From: Burkholderia sp. E7m39
GTDB taxonomy: Bacteria > Pseudomonadota > Gammaproteobacteria > Burkholderiales > Burkholderiaceae
Reading direction: 5' to 3'
Length of the DNA: 35,552 nt
NCBI GenBank assembly: GCA_001319865.1
Contig: BBSL01000265.1
Span: 1-35,552 of the forward strand
Both the position numbers and the translations under genes were made by a program. Numbering within the stretch: position 1 is the first letter of the stretch; each line of letters begins with the position of its first letter. Positions 16,210 through 25,574 of this stretch are shown one piece after another. The notes below the pieces were generated by a model that was not told the origin of the DNA, searched no databases, and worked only from the letters and a program-made list of their open reading frames with translations.

Positions 16210-16791
16210 ATGCTTGTCAAGCAAATCATGCACCCGGCGATCTGCGTTGGTCCGCAAGACAGCCTCATCGCGGCTGCGCGCAAACTCAGAGACAAGAAAG
16301 TCGGCTGCTTGCCCGTGTGCGTTGGTGGACGGGCGCTCGGCATGCTGACGGACCGGGACATCGCTGTACGCGCGACAGCGCAGGGCCGCAACCTGAACGA
16401 TACGACGGCGCGCGAAGTGATGACTGTAGGTGCTCTTTCCTGTTCGCCCGACGATACCCTCGAGCGCGCGGTGCACTTGATGCAACAGTTCCACGTACGC
16501 CGCCTGGTTGTGCTCAGCCGCGAGGGACAGGTAGTCGGCGTGATCTCCGCCAGCGACATCGGTGGCTTTCTGTCGCAGCCGCGACCTTTGGAAGTCGTCT
16601 TCTACAAGGAACTGCTCGACGATTCGGGGCATGCACATCGTAGCGAACTAATGCGCGTACCGATTGCAAGGGGCAGCCGAGAAGAAGCAGTGTCTGCGGC
16701 GATCCGGGAGTTCGAACAGAGTCGGCATGTGAGCCAATGGCGTATCGTTGCGGACGGCTACGAACTGGTTAGCGTCGTCGTCGACCCGTGA
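16210..16791 (+). CDS. Two-CBS-domain protein
   Basis: The 193-residue protein has two CBS motifs, residues about 1-60 (VKQIMHPAICVGPQDSL ... GMLTDRDIAVRA) and about 70-130 (AREVMTVGALSCSPDDTL ... VGVISASDIGGF), then a 60-residue tail with no catalytic motif. The ATG at 16210 is chosen for the AGGAGG at 16199-16204; earlier in-frame codons overlap the flavodoxin gene. Paired CBS domains form a module that usually binds adenine nucleotides such as AMP, ATP or NAD(H). The stop overlaps the GTG of glgX as GTGA, implying coupled translation. A role as energy sensor for glycogen breakdown is an inference from this coupling. Confidence 0.85.
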   Translation: MLVKQIMHPAICVGPQDSLIAAARKLRDKKVGCLPVCVGGRALGMLTDRDIAVRATAQGRNLNDTTAREVMTVGALSCSPDDTLERAVHLMQQFHVRRLVVLSREGQVVGVISASDIGGFLSQPRPLEVVFYKELLDDSGHAHRSELMRVPIARGSREEAVSAAIREFEQSRHVSQWRIVADGYELVSVVVDP

Positions 16792-18884
16792 CTGCCGTGC
16801 ATGTGTGCGCGGGACGTCCGGCCCCTCTGGGCGTTCAGGATTGCCACGACGGCTTCAACTTCTCGGTTTTTAGCCGTCACGCAGAACGTGTGGAACTGCT
16901 ACTTTTCGAGGAGCCGACCAGCGATTCTCCGCTGGCAGTCATCGACCTCAGTGCACCCGAGCACCGCACGGGTGACGTGTGGCACGCGCTCGTCAGCGGC
17001 CTTCGGTGGGGGCAGGCGTATTCCTATCGCGCGTCCGGGCGATGGGCGCCCGCCGACGGGAAGCGGTTCGACGGAAGTATTGAACTGCTTGATCCGCGCG
17101 CGCTGGCAGTCCGGATCGATCCGTGCCCGACGCCTGGCGGCCATCGTCATCGGTCACTGCTGGTGGATCGCAGCTTCGACTGGCAAGGCGCGACGCGGCC
17201 GCGTCGTGCCTGGTCCGAAACGCTGATCTATGAGACTCACGTACGCGGGCTGACGATAGACAGCGGGTCCGGCGTGGCCCATCGCGGTACGTTCCTCGGT
17301 ATAGCGGAAAAGCTTCCCTATTTGCGGGGGCTCGGAGTCACAGCGATCGAACTGATGCCAGTTCAGGCCTTCGACGATCTGCATCCTACCGGAAGGAATC
17401 CGTCTGGTGGACACCCGCTTTTCAACTATTGGGGCTACAACCCGATTGCGCTGTTTGCACCGCATCCCCGCTACGCGTCAAAGCTTGCACCTGGCAGCGA
17501 ACTTTGCGAGTTCAAGACGATGGTGCGCGAATTGCATCGGCACGGCATCGAAGTGATCCTCGATATCGTCTTCACGCATACGGCGGAAGGCGGAGAACGG
17601 GGCCCAACCTTCAGCTTGCGCGGACTCGACGATAGTATTTACTATCTGCACGGCGACGCAGCCTCCAATTACCTTGATTACTCAGGCTGCGGAAACACGT
17701 TGAATTGCAATCATCCCGTAGTGCGAGACTACATCCTGGACTGCCTTCGCTACTGGAGCGCGGACATGCAGGTCGACGGTTTCCGTTTCGATCTGGCGTC
17801 GATCCTCGGCCGCGACGAGCATGGCGGTTTGCTGTCGAATGCACCACTGCTTGAGCGCATCGCGGAAGACCCGGTACTGAGAGAAACAAAGCTTATAGCG
17901 GAAGCGTGGGATGCAGGAGGCGCTTATCAGGTTGGCTCGTTTGCGGGCTCGCGCTGGGCCGAATGGAATGGGTGCTTCCGCGATGACGTAAGGCGCTTTT
18001 GGCGCGGCGACCCAGGCATGGCAGGCGCCTTCGCGAAGCGCATTTGCGGCAGCCCGGATCTGTACAGCCGCAACGGAAAAACACCTATCAATAGCATCAA
18101 CTTTGTCGCGAGCCATGATGGATTTACGCTGAATGACGTCGTGACCTACACCACCAAACGCAATCTGGCCAACGGGGAAAATAACCGCGATGGTCCGGAT
18201 ACCAACTACAGCGTAAACGATGGCATCGACGGTGATAGCGCCGCGCCTCAGATCGAACGCCTCAGGCTGCGGCAGATCAAGAATATGCTCGCGACACTCG
18301 CCATTTCGCGCGGTGTCCCGATGCTTCTTGGCGGCGATGAATTTCGGCGCACGCAGCAAGGCAATAACAACCCCTACTGCCAGGACAACGCGGTTTCATG
18401 GTACGACTGGAAGCTTGTTGAACGAAACGCGGAGCTTGTCCGGTTCACGCAGAATGTGTTCGAGTGGCGCATGCGAAGTCCTGCGCTAAGCGCCGATGCG
18501 TTCTATTCGTCAAAAGAGATTCAATGGTTCGCTCCATCAGGCGCGGAACCTGAATGGCAAGAACTGATGCACGCCTTCGGCTGTGTCATTCACTGTCCCC
18601 CATATAAGGCCGGCGAATCCCAAGCGGACGCCGGACGGACAGACGCGGGTGCGTTATGTCTGCTATTCAACGCGAGCGAAGCCGAGATTGCTTTCCGCCT
18701 TCCAGTCGTGGCGCCTTATGAATGGCATCTTGTCATGGATACGTCACTGCCCACGCCCATGGATATCCTCGACGCAGCCGAGTGGCCGCGCACGGATGCT
18801 ACAAGTGGTTTCACGCTGAGTGCGCGTGCGCTCGCGATGCTCTGTTGCGGTGCGGTCGAGCCGTACTCACACGTCACTTTGTGA
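16788..18884 (+). CDS. glgX: Glycogen debranching enzyme GlgX
   Basis: The 698-residue protein is a GH13 isoamylase-type enzyme that cleaves alpha-1,6 branches of phosphorylase-limit glycogen. An N-terminal CBM48-like domain (FNFSVFSRHAERVELLLF) precedes the barrel. Motifs are FNYWGYNPIALFAP, EVILDIVFTHTAEG, VDGFRFDLAS (nucleophile Asp), LIAEAWDAGG (acid/base Glu) and FVASHDGFTLND (third acid). The length matches GlgX. The GTG start overlaps the CBS gene stop and has no strong ribosome-binding site, so translation is probably coupled. It complements glgP at 13331-15025. Confidence 0.93.
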   Translation: MTAVHVCAGRPAPLGVQDCHDGFNFSVFSRHAERVELLLFEEPTSDSPLAVIDLSAPEHRTGDVWHALVSGLRWGQAYSYRASGRWAPADGKRFDGSIELLDPRALAVRIDPCPTPGGHRHRSLLVDRSFDWQGATRPRRAWSETLIYETHVRGLTIDSGSGVAHRGTFLGIAEKLPYLRGLGVTAIELMPVQAFDDLHPTGRNPSGGHPLFNYWGYNPIALFAPHPRYASKLAPGSELCEFKTMVRELHRHGIEVILDIVFTHTAEGGERGPTFSLRGLDDSIYYLHGDAASNYLDYSGCGNTLNCNHPVVRDYILDCLRYWSADMQVDGFRFDLASILGRDEHGGLLSNAPLLERIAEDPVLRETKLIAEAWDAGGAYQVGSFAGSRWAEWNGCFRDDVRRFWRGDPGMAGAFAKRICGSPDLYSRNGKTPINSINFVASHDGFTLNDVVTYTTKRNLANGENNRDGPDTNYSVNDGIDGDSAAPQIERLRLRQIKNMLATLAISRGVPMLLGGDEFRRTQQGNNNPYCQDNAVSWYDWKLVERNAELVRFTQNVFEWRMRSPALSADAFYSSKEIQWFAPSGAEPEWQELMHAFGCVIHCPPYKAGESQADAGRTDAGALCLLFNASEAEIAFRLPVVAPYEWHLVMDTSLPTPMDILDAAEWPRTDATSGFTLSARALAMLCCGAVEPYSHVTL

Positions 18885-18901
18885 CCCTGCCACGCCAGAC
18901 G

Positions 18902-19381
18902 TCAACGGAGAAGAATGGACGGAAGAATATGCCATTGACTACCCGCCTGGCACACGACGAGCACAGCAAGGACCGCCACCCCGTGTGCGGGATTGCGGAT
19001 ACATGCTTCGACCTGCTCGCTTCTTCCCTGCCCGAACAGGCACCACAGACAAAAGTGCTCGCAGTTGTTGGTCAGCAGCCGATATTTGCATTCACCGAGA
19101 CGCGATGTCGCGCGGCGCACAACTTCCAATCCGGTGTATTTAACGAAGCGATGGCATATGACCTGAAGACCAAAGCCACCTGCAAACTGCTCGATAGAGA
19201 CGATTTCGACCGGGCCCCGGGCAAATCGCCGGGAGAAGCCGGCATAGTGAATGACCCTTCCGTCTCCAATATAAATGCCATGATGTACATAGCCCGGGCG
19301 CCGCGTGGTCAGGTGTGCACCGCGTGGCAGGTCTGACAGGCGTGCGCTGTTTGGTTCCTGCGCATGAAGGATGTGGTTCAT
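18902..19381 (-). CDS. LRAT-domain protein (NlpC/P60-like thiol acyltransferase fold)
   Basis: The 159-residue protein has the lecithin:retinol acyltransferase (LRAT / H-rev107) pattern: YVHHGIYIGDGRVIHYAG, with His34 and His45 as likely catalytic and supporting histidines, and NNCEHF with Cys107 as nucleophile. A hydrophobic stretch near the C-terminus (about residues 134-146) could anchor it in membrane, as in eukaryotic relatives. The ATG at 19381 follows CAGGAG. Family members move acyl chains from phospholipids or act as phospholipases or amidases. Next to glycogen genes it looks out of place, but it fits the phospholipid acyl chemistry encoded at 1-7.6 kb (inference). Confidence 0.82.
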   Translation of the reverse strand: MNHILHAQEPNSARLSDLPRGAHLTTRRPGYVHHGIYIGDGRVIHYAGFSRRFARGPVEIVSIEQFAGGFGLQVICHRFVKYTGLEVVRRATSRLGECKYRLLTNNCEHFCLWCLFGQGRSEQVEACIRNPAHGVAVLAVLVVCQAGSQWHILPSILLR

Positions 19382-19701
19382 GGCTTTCTCCTGTACACGC
19401 CGTGTACTCTTCGGCGTGTGCCGTACGCAGACCGCACAAAGCGTTCGGTGCACAGTGCTCGTTCTGCTTTGTGTCACGCTTTAAGTATCGATATCGGCGG
19501 GCGCTGCAACAATCAGCGGCGGTTGCACTTGTTGTCCGATGTTCGGCCGCGGTATCGGAACTGTCTGACACCAAGGGTGAAGTGCGCTGAGACGCTGAAA
19601 ATCCTGGTGTTGTCTGAACCGTGGGGCATGGCTGCCGGGCCCGGGCGAGGGTCGCACGGCCAATTTCCTCATGGCAACACCGGGGGTGCCATTTCCTGTG
19701 C
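19382..19701. other. Intergenic region between divergent LRAT and acs genes
   Basis: No convincing gene. The minus-strand promoter of the LRAT gene must lie here but I cannot place it with confidence. The FNR box that begins at 19702 is more than 300 bases from the LRAT start and is oriented with its -10 toward the acs operon. Confidence 0.4.
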
Positions 19702-19742
19702 TTGATGTAAATCAAGTGTGCCCGTGCACGCCGGCCTACAGT
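19702..19742 (+). promoter_or_regulatory. FNR-type promoter of the acs-pdh-acp operon
   Basis: The perfect palindrome TTGATGTAAATCAA lies at 19702-19715 with TACAGT at 19737-19742, 28.5 bases from centre to hexamer start. Predicted transcription starts near 19749, about 50 bases before the first ATG. This is one of the best FNR boxes in the window. Confidence 0.78.
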
Positions 19743-19797
19743 GAAAGCGTGCTGCGATCCGGCCAATGTCGCACAGGCACTTCGTCGAGACACATCT

Positions 19798-21555
19798 ATG
19801 AACGCATCGTCGATCATCCGCAAGACGGCTTCAGATTTGCGGGTGACGCCCAATTTTTGCGATTACGAAGGCGAGCGCCACCGTTTCTCGTGGGCGGCGG
19901 TGGAGGCTGAACTCACCACTGGGAAACCTGAGATCAACATCGGATGGCAGGCCGTCGACCGGCACCGCGCCCTCGCAAACAAATCTGCATTGCGCTTTCT
20001 CGCACGTGACGCTTCGCCCCGAACACTCACATACGGCCAGTTGGCCGCGCAGACCAACCGGTTCTGCAATGTGTTGCGCGCGCTTGGGATCGCGAAAGGC
20101 GATCGTGTCTTCATTCTTGCGGGGCGCATCCCGGAACTCTACATTGCGCTGCTGGGCGGCCTGAAGTTCGGTGCAGTCGTCTCCCCGCTTTTTTCCGCGT
20201 TTGGGCCCGAGCCGATCATCACGCGCGTCAATCTCGGTGGTGCAACGGTGCTGCTGACCACGGATGCGTTGTTTGAGCGAAAGATCGCTCCGTGGCGCGC
20301 TCGCATGCCGACCTTGAAACATGTGCTCCTCGTCGGGGAAGATGGCGGACCGACCGCCAGCCCCGGCACCCTCGATTTTTCCCGGCTCATGTGGGACGCG
20401 TCGGACTCGTTCGACCATCTCCCAACGGATCTCGAGGATCCCGCGCTGCTGCACTTCACCAGCGGCACCACAGGCACGCCCAAAGGGGCTGTCCATGTGC
20501 ACGGTGCTGCCATCACGCATTGGGCGACGGGACGTTATGCACTCGATCTCCATCCCGACGATATCTACTGGTGCACAGCCGATCCCGGCTGGGTGACAGG
20601 TACGTCATACGGGATCATTGCGCCTCTGCTGCACGGCGTGACGTCTGTCGTCGATCGCGAAGAGTTCGACGCGGAACGCTGGTACGGCATTTTGCGCGAC
20701 GAAGCTGTTTCGGTGTGGTACACGGCGCCGACTGCGATCCGGATGCTGATGCGCGCTGGCGCCGACGCGGCCGCAAAATATGCGTTCCCGCAATTGCGCT
20801 TCGTTGCCAGCGTCGGGGAACCGTTGAATCCTGAAGCAGTTCGCTGGGGAAAAGACGTGCTGGGTTTGCCGATTCACGATAACTGGTGGCAAACGGAAAC
20901 AGGCGGGATCATGATCGCCAACACGCCGGCATTCGATATCAAGCCTGGTTCGATGGGCAGACCACTACCGGGCGTGGATGCCGCCATCATTCAACGCACC
21001 GGCGACGGCGGCATCAGTATCGTCGACGAGCCGGGCAAGCAAGGTGAACTGGCACTCAGGCGCGGGTGGCCCTCCATGTTTCGCGGTTACCTCAACGAGG
21101 ACGCACGCTATCACAAGTGCTTCATTGGAGACTGGTATCTGACGGGGGATCTGGCTCAAAGGGATGCGGACGGCTACTACTGGTTCGTCGGCCGGACGGA
21201 TGATGTCATCAAGTCCGCCGGGCATCTGATCGGGCCTTTCGAAGTGGAAAGCGCGCTCATGGAGCATCCCGCCGTAGCGGAAGCCGGCGTCATCGGCAAG
21301 CCCGACCCCGTGCTAGGCGAAACGGTGAAGGCCTTCGTCTCGCTCAACCGGGGTTTCGAACCGGATGAAGCGTTGTGCATGGAATTGCTCGCACATGCGA
21401 GGAAGCGGCTTGGCGCCGCCGTTGCGCCGAAGGAGATTGCTTTCGTGGCACAACTGCCGCACACGCGTAGCGGCAAGATCATGCGTCGACTTCTGAAAGC
21501 CCGTGAATTGGGTCTGGCTGAAGGCGACACGTCGACGCTGGAGGGCGCAGGATGA
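19798..21555 (+). CDS. acsA: Acetyl-CoA synthetase-like AMP-forming ligase
   Basis: The 585-residue enzyme would convert acetate (or another short acid), ATP and CoA to acyl-CoA. Key motifs: [43 protein letters not shown] (typical of acetyl/propionyl-CoA synthetases), [30 protein letters not shown] and the terminal [11 protein letters not shown] with the catalytic, acetylation-prone lysine. It is shorter than E. coli Acs and resembles the AcsA type found in Bacillus. The ATG at 19798 has only a weak ribosome-binding site. Its stop overlaps the E1 alpha start as ATGA. Acetate scavenging together with pyruvate oxidation suggests that the operon's purpose is acetyl-CoA supply. Confidence 0.88.
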   Translation: MNASSIIRKTASDLRVTPNFCDYEGERHRFSWAAVEAELTTGKPEINIGWQAVDRHRALANKSALRFLARDASPRTLTYGQLAAQTNRFCNVLRALGIAKGDRVFILAGRIPELYIALLGGLKFGAVVSPLFSAFGPEPIITRVNLGGATVLLTTDALFERKIAPWRARMPTLKHVLLVGEDGGPTASPGTLDFSRLMWDASDSFDHLPTDLEDPALLHFTSGTTGTPKGAVHVHGAAITHWATGRYALDLHPDDIYWCTADPGWVTGTSYGIIAPLLHGVTSVVDREEFDAERWYGILRDEAVSVWYTAPTAIRMLMRAGADAAAKYAFPQLRFVASVGEPLNPEAVRWGKDVLGLPIHDNWWQTETGGIMIANTPAFDIKPGSMGRPLPGVDAAIIQRTGDGGISIVDEPGKQGELALRRGWPSMFRGYLNEDARYHKCFIGDWYLTGDLAQRDADGYYWFVGRTDDVIKSAGHLIGPFEVESALMEHPAVAEAGVIGKPDPVLGETVKAFVSLNRGFEPDEALCMELLAHARKRLGAAVAPKEIAFVAQLPHTRSGKIMRRLLKARELGLAEGDTSTLEGAG

Positions 21556-22571
21556 CAATCGACCATCCCGCCCCCCTGCCGCCGTCGGGCCCTGTTCCAT
21601 ATGAGAAGGACTTCGCGCTCGGATTGCTGCGCGACATGCTGCGCGTGCGGCGGTTAGAGGAGAAATGCGCTGAACTCTATGGCGCCGGCAAGATTCGTGG
21701 CTTTCTGCATCTGTATATTGGTGAGGAGGCAACCGCAGTGGGCGCGCTTCATGCACTCACCTGCGAAGACAACATCGTCGCGACGTACCGTGAACATGCA
21801 CATGCGTTGGTACGCGGCATGGACATGGGCGTGCTCATGGCGGAGATGTACGGCAAGTACGAAGGCTGCGCGCACGGACGCGGTGGCTCGATGCATTTGT
21901 TCGATCGGACGAGGCGGCTGTTCGGCGGAAATGCAATCGTCGGCGGCAGTCTGCCCCTCGCCGTGGGGCTGGCCCTTGCGCAAAAAATGCGGGGTGGCGA
22001 GGGAATCACCGCATGTTTTTTTGGCGACGGCGCAGTAGCCGAAGGGGCCTTTCATGAATCGATGAATCTCGCTGCACTATGGAAATTGCCAGTTCTGTTT
22101 TGCTGCGAAAACAACCTGTACGCAACGGGGACGGCAATCGAGCGAAGCCAGTCACAGACGGATCTGTGCGCCAAGGCCGCCGCGTATAACGTTCCAACAC
22201 GCAGCGCGGATGGAATGGATGTCGTATCGGTACACAATGCCACGAGAGAGGCCGTTGCGTCTGTACGGACCGCACAGAATCCACTCTTTCTCGAATTCAG
22301 AACTTACCGGTTCCGCGCGCATTCTATGTACGACGCCGAGCTGTACCGCGAGAAGGCTGAAGTTGAGCAATGGAAGACGCGCGGTCCGATCCACACCTTC
22401 ACCGCCCGCCTGAAGGACGAGGGCAAGCTGTCTGAGGACGAGTTCCTTATGCTTGACTCAGCGGCTCTGGCGGAAGTCGAGCATGCCGCAGCGTTCGCGG
22501 AGGCCGGCACCTGGGAGCGTGTCGAAGATCTCCTGACCGACCTCTACACAGCAACGGGGCAAACGCCATGA
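21552..22571 (+). CDS. pdhA: Pyruvate dehydrogenase E1 component, alpha subunit
   Basis: The 339-residue subunit carries the thiamine-diphosphate motif, [17 protein letters not shown] ending in [14 protein letters not shown] and [10 protein letters not shown] (phosphorylation-loop region of homologues) are also typical. The enzyme decarboxylates a 2-oxo acid and passes the acyl group to E2 lipoate. Alpha/beta E1 enzymes include pyruvate, branched-chain and acetoin dehydrogenases; the sequence looks most like the pyruvate or acetoin types, and I cannot settle which from sequence alone. Housekeeping pyruvate dehydrogenase in beta-proteobacteria is normally the single-chain AceE, so this would be a second system. 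Start and stop overlap both neighbours by four bases. Confidence 0.87.
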   Translation: MTIDHPAPLPPSGPVPYEKDFALGLLRDMLRVRRLEEKCAELYGAGKIRGFLHLYIGEEATAVGALHALTCEDNIVATYREHAHALVRGMDMGVLMAEMYGKYEGCAHGRGGSMHLFDRTRRLFGGNAIVGGSLPLAVGLALAQKMRGGEGITACFFGDGAVAEGAFHESMNLAALWKLPVLFCCENNLYATGTAIERSQSQTDLCAKAAAYNVPTRSADGMDVVSVHNATREAVASVRTAQNPLFLEFRTYRFRAHSMYDAELYREKAEVEQWKTRGPIHTFTARLKDEGKLSEDEFLMLDSAALAEVEHAAAFAEAGTWERVEDLLTDLYTATGQTP

Positions 22572-23542
22572 CTCGCCATCTTACGTTCCGGGAGGCCCTG
22601 CGCGAGTCGCTGCGCGAGGCGCTCGCGAACGACCGTCGCGTATTCCTGATGGGTGAAGACGTGGGTAAGTATGGAGGAACCTACGCTGTATCGGCCGGGC
22701 TTCTCGATGAGTTCGGGCCCGAGCGTATCCGGGATACACCGCTGTCGGAGCTTGGCTTCACTGGAGCAGGCATCGGGGCCGCATTAGGCGGCATGCGCCC
22801 GATTGTCGAGGTTATGACCGTGAATTTCAGCCTGCTTGCGCTAGACCAGATCGTTAATACGGCAGCACTCTATCACCACATGTCGGGTGGACAATTCTCG
22901 GTGCCGCTCGTGGTGCGTATGGCGACAGGCGCAGGTCGCCAGGTGGCGGCGCAGCATTCGCACAGCTTCGAAGGCTGGTACGCGGGCATTCCCGGGATCA
23001 AGGTGATCGCTCCCGCGACCATCGAGGATGCTCGTCATATGTTGCAAGCGGCGCTCGCCGATCCGGACCCGGTGCTGATGTTCGAACATGCGGGGCTGTA
23101 CAACGTGGAGGGGGACATGCCCGACATCGAGCGTGTCGACATCAACAGCGCAAAGGTACGGCGCGAAGGGAAGGATGTGGCGATCCTTGCCTATGGCGGT
23201 TCATTGCGCAAGGCAATGGATGCTGCGCAGGCGTTGGCGAAGGACGGCATCGTTGCAGAAGTGGTGGACCTGCGCGTGTTAAGGCCGCTTGACGATGAAA
23301 CGATTATGCGGTCAGTGTCAAAGTGCAGGCGAGCGATCATTGTCGACGAATGCTGGCGAAGCGCGAGCATCGCGAGCGAGATCATGGCTCGGCTGGTCGA
23401 ACAGGTCTTTTACGAGCTGGACGCACCGCCGTGCCGCGTATGCTCCGAAGATGTGCCTATTCCCTATTCGCGCCATATGGAAGAAGCGGCGTTACCCCGC
23501 GTCGACAGGATAATCTCTGCGGTGAAACAATTGTTTGCGTGA
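22568..23542 (+). CDS. pdhB: Pyruvate dehydrogenase E1 component, beta subunit
   Basis: The 324-residue partner of the E1 alpha subunit. Typical stretches are [49 protein letters not shown] and [19 protein letters not shown], and the C-terminal transketolase domain with [15 protein letters not shown]. The ATG overlaps the alpha stop (ATGA). Together the two form the alpha2beta2 decarboxylase. The residues near the thiamine site are retained, with no sign of damage. Confidence 0.9.
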   Translation: MTRHLTFREALRESLREALANDRRVFLMGEDVGKYGGTYAVSAGLLDEFGPERIRDTPLSELGFTGAGIGAALGGMRPIVEVMTVNFSLLALDQIVNTAALYHHMSGGQFSVPLVVRMATGAGRQVAAQHSHSFEGWYAGIPGIKVIAPATIEDARHMLQAALADPDPVLMFEHAGLYNVEGDMPDIERVDINSAKVRREGKDVAILAYGGSLRKAMDAAQALAKDGIVAEVVDLRVLRPLDDETIMRSVSKCRRAIIVDECWRSASIASEIMARLVEQVFYELDAPPCRVCSEDVPIPYSRHMEEAALPRVDRIISAVKQLFA

Positions 23543-23570
23543 TTGCCACGTAATGCAGGCAGGAGGACGC

Positions 23571-24719
23571 ATGATCGAGTTCACGTTGCCTTCGATGGGG
23601 GCCGACATGGACGAGGGTACGCTCCTCGAATGGAAAATAAAACCAGGTGACGTGGTCACAAAAGGTCAGATAGTGGCCATTGTCGACACGAGCAAAGCGG
23701 CCGTCGATGTCGAAAGCTGGTATGAGGGAACGGTATACGAACTGATCACGAAGCCCGGGGAGAAAATACCGGTGGGCACGCCTATGGCGATTTTTCTCGA
23801 GCGCGGTGAATCCGCGTCAGAGGTCAACAAGCGGCCGCGCGCGATACCGCCGACACCCGCCCCACTGCCTGTCGATGCAGCTCCGCAGCGCCACAAGGTC
23901 TCGCCTGCGGCTCGAAAGCATGCTCAGGAACATCATGTCGATCTCGACAAGGTCATAGGTAGCGGGCCGGACGGTTCGGTGACCTATGACGACGTCGAAC
24001 AGGCCATTCGCAGCGCCGCGGGCATCCCGCCTGCGCCAGCCGGCGACAGGCTTGCAGCGATGAGAACGGTGATCGCGGGTGCTATGGAGCGCTCGAAACG
24101 GGAAATACCTCACTACTACGTCAGCGAAACGATCCCGCTAGAAACAGCGCTAAGATGGCTTCAGGCCGAAAACGCCAAACGCTCGATCGAGGACCGAGTG
24201 TTGCTGGCAGTGCTATTGCTGAAGGCGGTGGCTGTGACACTGAAACGCTTTCCCGAGCTAAACGGTTTCTATCGCGCTGGCGCCTTCGTTGCTGCCGGGC
24301 AGACTCACGTCGGGGTGGCAATCTCCCTGCGCCACGGCGGTCTCGTCGCACCGGCCCTGCTCGACACCCAGACCAAAACGCTGCTGCGACTCATGCGGGA
24401 GCTGGCCGATCTCACGAAACGTTGCCGCGCCGGTTCGCTACGCAGTTCGGAGTTGTCGGAAGCCACCATTACTGTTACGAACCTCGGCGATCAGGGAGCC
24501 GCCGAAGTATTCGGCGTCATCTATCCACCGCAGGTTGCGCTGGTCGGATTCGGCCGCGTCATCGAACGTCCGTGGGTGTACAACGGGGAAGTCAAGATAG
24601 TCCGCACGCTGACCGCCACGCTGTCAGCAGATCATCGCGTGTCTGACGGTCATCGTGGCGCGCTATTTCTTCTTGAACTGAGCGACGCGCTGCAACATCC
24701 TGAGGAACTTGATCAATGA
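23571..24719 (+). CDS. pdhC: Dihydrolipoamide acyltransferase E2
   Basis: The 382-residue protein has one N-terminal lipoyl domain (lysine 42 in DTSKAAVDV), a linker, a peripheral-subunit-binding domain (VSPAARKHAQEHHVDLDKVIGS) and a catalytic domain ending in LSADHRVSDGHRGALF with the HxxxDG active-site motif. The ATG at 23571 follows AGGAGG by 7 bases; the upstream in-frame extension overlaps pdhB and is unlikely. E2 takes the acyl group from E1 and gives it to CoA. No E3 (lipoamide dehydrogenase) gene is in the window, so the complex must borrow E3 from elsewhere. The stop overlaps the ACP start. Confidence 0.9.
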   Translation: MIEFTLPSMGADMDEGTLLEWKIKPGDVVTKGQIVAIVDTSKAAVDVESWYEGTVYELITKPGEKIPVGTPMAIFLERGESASEVNKRPRAIPPTPAPLPVDAAPQRHKVSPAARKHAQEHHVDLDKVIGSGPDGSVTYDDVEQAIRSAAGIPPAPAGDRLAAMRTVIAGAMERSKREIPHYYVSETIPLETALRWLQAENAKRSIEDRVLLAVLLLKAVAVTLKRFPELNGFYRAGAFVAAGQTHVGVAISLRHGGLVAPALLDTQTKTLLRLMRELADLTKRCRAGSLRSSELSEATITVTNLGDQGAAEVFGVIYPPQVALVGFGRVIERPWVYNGEVKIVRTLTATLSADHRVSDGHRGALFLLELSDALQHPEELDQ

Positions 24720-24967
24720 ACCATCCCGACATTCGTGCCATTGTGCTGAGCACACTGCAGACGATCGCGCCCGAGGTCGACACCACAACCTTGCGCGACG
24801 ATCGCCCGCTACGCAAACAGGTCGATCTTGATTCGATGGATTGGCTCAATTTTCTGACAGGCCTTCACGAGAGGCTTCGTGTGGAAATACCTGAAGCCGA
24901 TTATGGTCGCCTCGTTACGCTGGCCGACGTCGTTGCGTATCTGGAAGTCGCGAGCAACGACCGGTAG
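24716..24967 (+). CDS. Acyl carrier protein-like
   Basis: An 83-residue acidic protein with a phosphopantetheine motif, VDLDSMDWLNFL, Ser40 being the predicted attachment site. Length, helix pattern and the YLE end fit a free-standing acyl or aryl carrier protein. It overlaps the E2 gene by ATGA and is the last gene of the operon, so it is made together with pyruvate dehydrogenase. This association is unusual. It could accept an acyl group from the E2, serve the ligase-acyltransferase proteins at the left of the window, or have a role in lipoate or fatty acid metabolism. The choice between these is open. Confidence 0.8.
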   Translation: MNHPDIRAIVLSTLQTIAPEVDTTTLRDDRPLRKQVDLDSMDWLNFLTGLHERLRVEIPEADYGRLVTLADVVAYLEVASNDR

Positions 24968-24986
24968 CTTCCCGATTGCATTGGCG

Positions 24987-25454
24987 TCACGCGTGCAAAG
25001 ACGTCTGCAGCACGCTCCCAGATGCCTCGCGATTCTGCTCGTTGCGCAGGATGCTGGTCAGCATGATCCATTCGCGCCCGAGTGCTGTGATCACATCGTC
25101 GAGAGACAATATCCCCATGATGTCGATACCGTTGCTGACCACCGCCAGGCGGCGCACGCCATGGCTTGCCATCGCCTGCATTGCCTCAGTGAGGTCGGCG
25201 TTCACATCGATAGAGAGAATGTGTGAGCTCATCACCTGGCCTACTCGCACAGTGATTGGCGACGTTCCGGTGCAAACCGACTGCAGTACGATGTCCCGAT
25301 CGGTCAGAACGCCGAGTATGTGGCCTGAGCCGCCCCCTTCCGATACGACCAGTGCACCGACATGCTGGTCTCGCATCTGCACGGCCGCCTCCTGCAGACT
25401 GCAGGTCGCCGGAATATGGACCACACCCTGGCTGTAGAACTCACTGACTTTCAT
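24987..25454 (-). CDS. Two-CBS-domain protein
   Basis: The 155-residue protein consists of two CBS motifs: VVHIPATCSLQEAAVQM to LGVLTDRDIV, and VGQVMSSHILSIDVNADL to MGILSLDDVI. A short C-terminal tail follows, with no catalytic domain. The ATG at 25454 has GAGG upstream and matches the start of the truncated copy at 1-30. Stand-alone CBS pairs bind adenine nucleotides and often act by contacting other enzymes. A weak FNR-like box with a well-placed CATTAT lies upstream, so it may be expressed separately from the zinc-ribbon gene. It converges with the acs-pdh-acp operon, only 19 bases apart. Confidence 0.87.
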   Translation of the reverse strand: MKVSEFYSQGVVHIPATCSLQEAAVQMRDQHVGALVVSEGGGSGHILGVLTDRDIVLQSVCTGTSPITVRVGQVMSSHILSIDVNADLTEAMQAMASHGVRRLAVVSNGIDIMGILSLDDVITALGREWIMLTSILRNEQNREASGSVLQTSLHA

Positions 25455-25489
25455 GGCAAACCTCCTCAGACTTGCGACCCAGCATTGCA

Positions 25490-25530
25490 ATAATGAGAGC
25501 CATCGCCAGTCATATCCTGACTCTGATCAC
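25490..25530 (-). promoter_or_regulatory. Weak FNR-like promoter of the CBS gene
   Basis: CTGACTCTGATCAC at 25517-25530 keeps TGA and TCA at the correct spacing but lacks the outer bases. CATTAT on the minus strand (25495 to 25490) is exactly 28.5 bases from the box centre, as in the stronger promoters here. That spacing is the main reason to report it. Confidence 0.4.
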
Positions 25531-25574
25531 AAGGCCAACACCGCAAGCTGCGGGCGGCCGGCCCAACCCATCTC

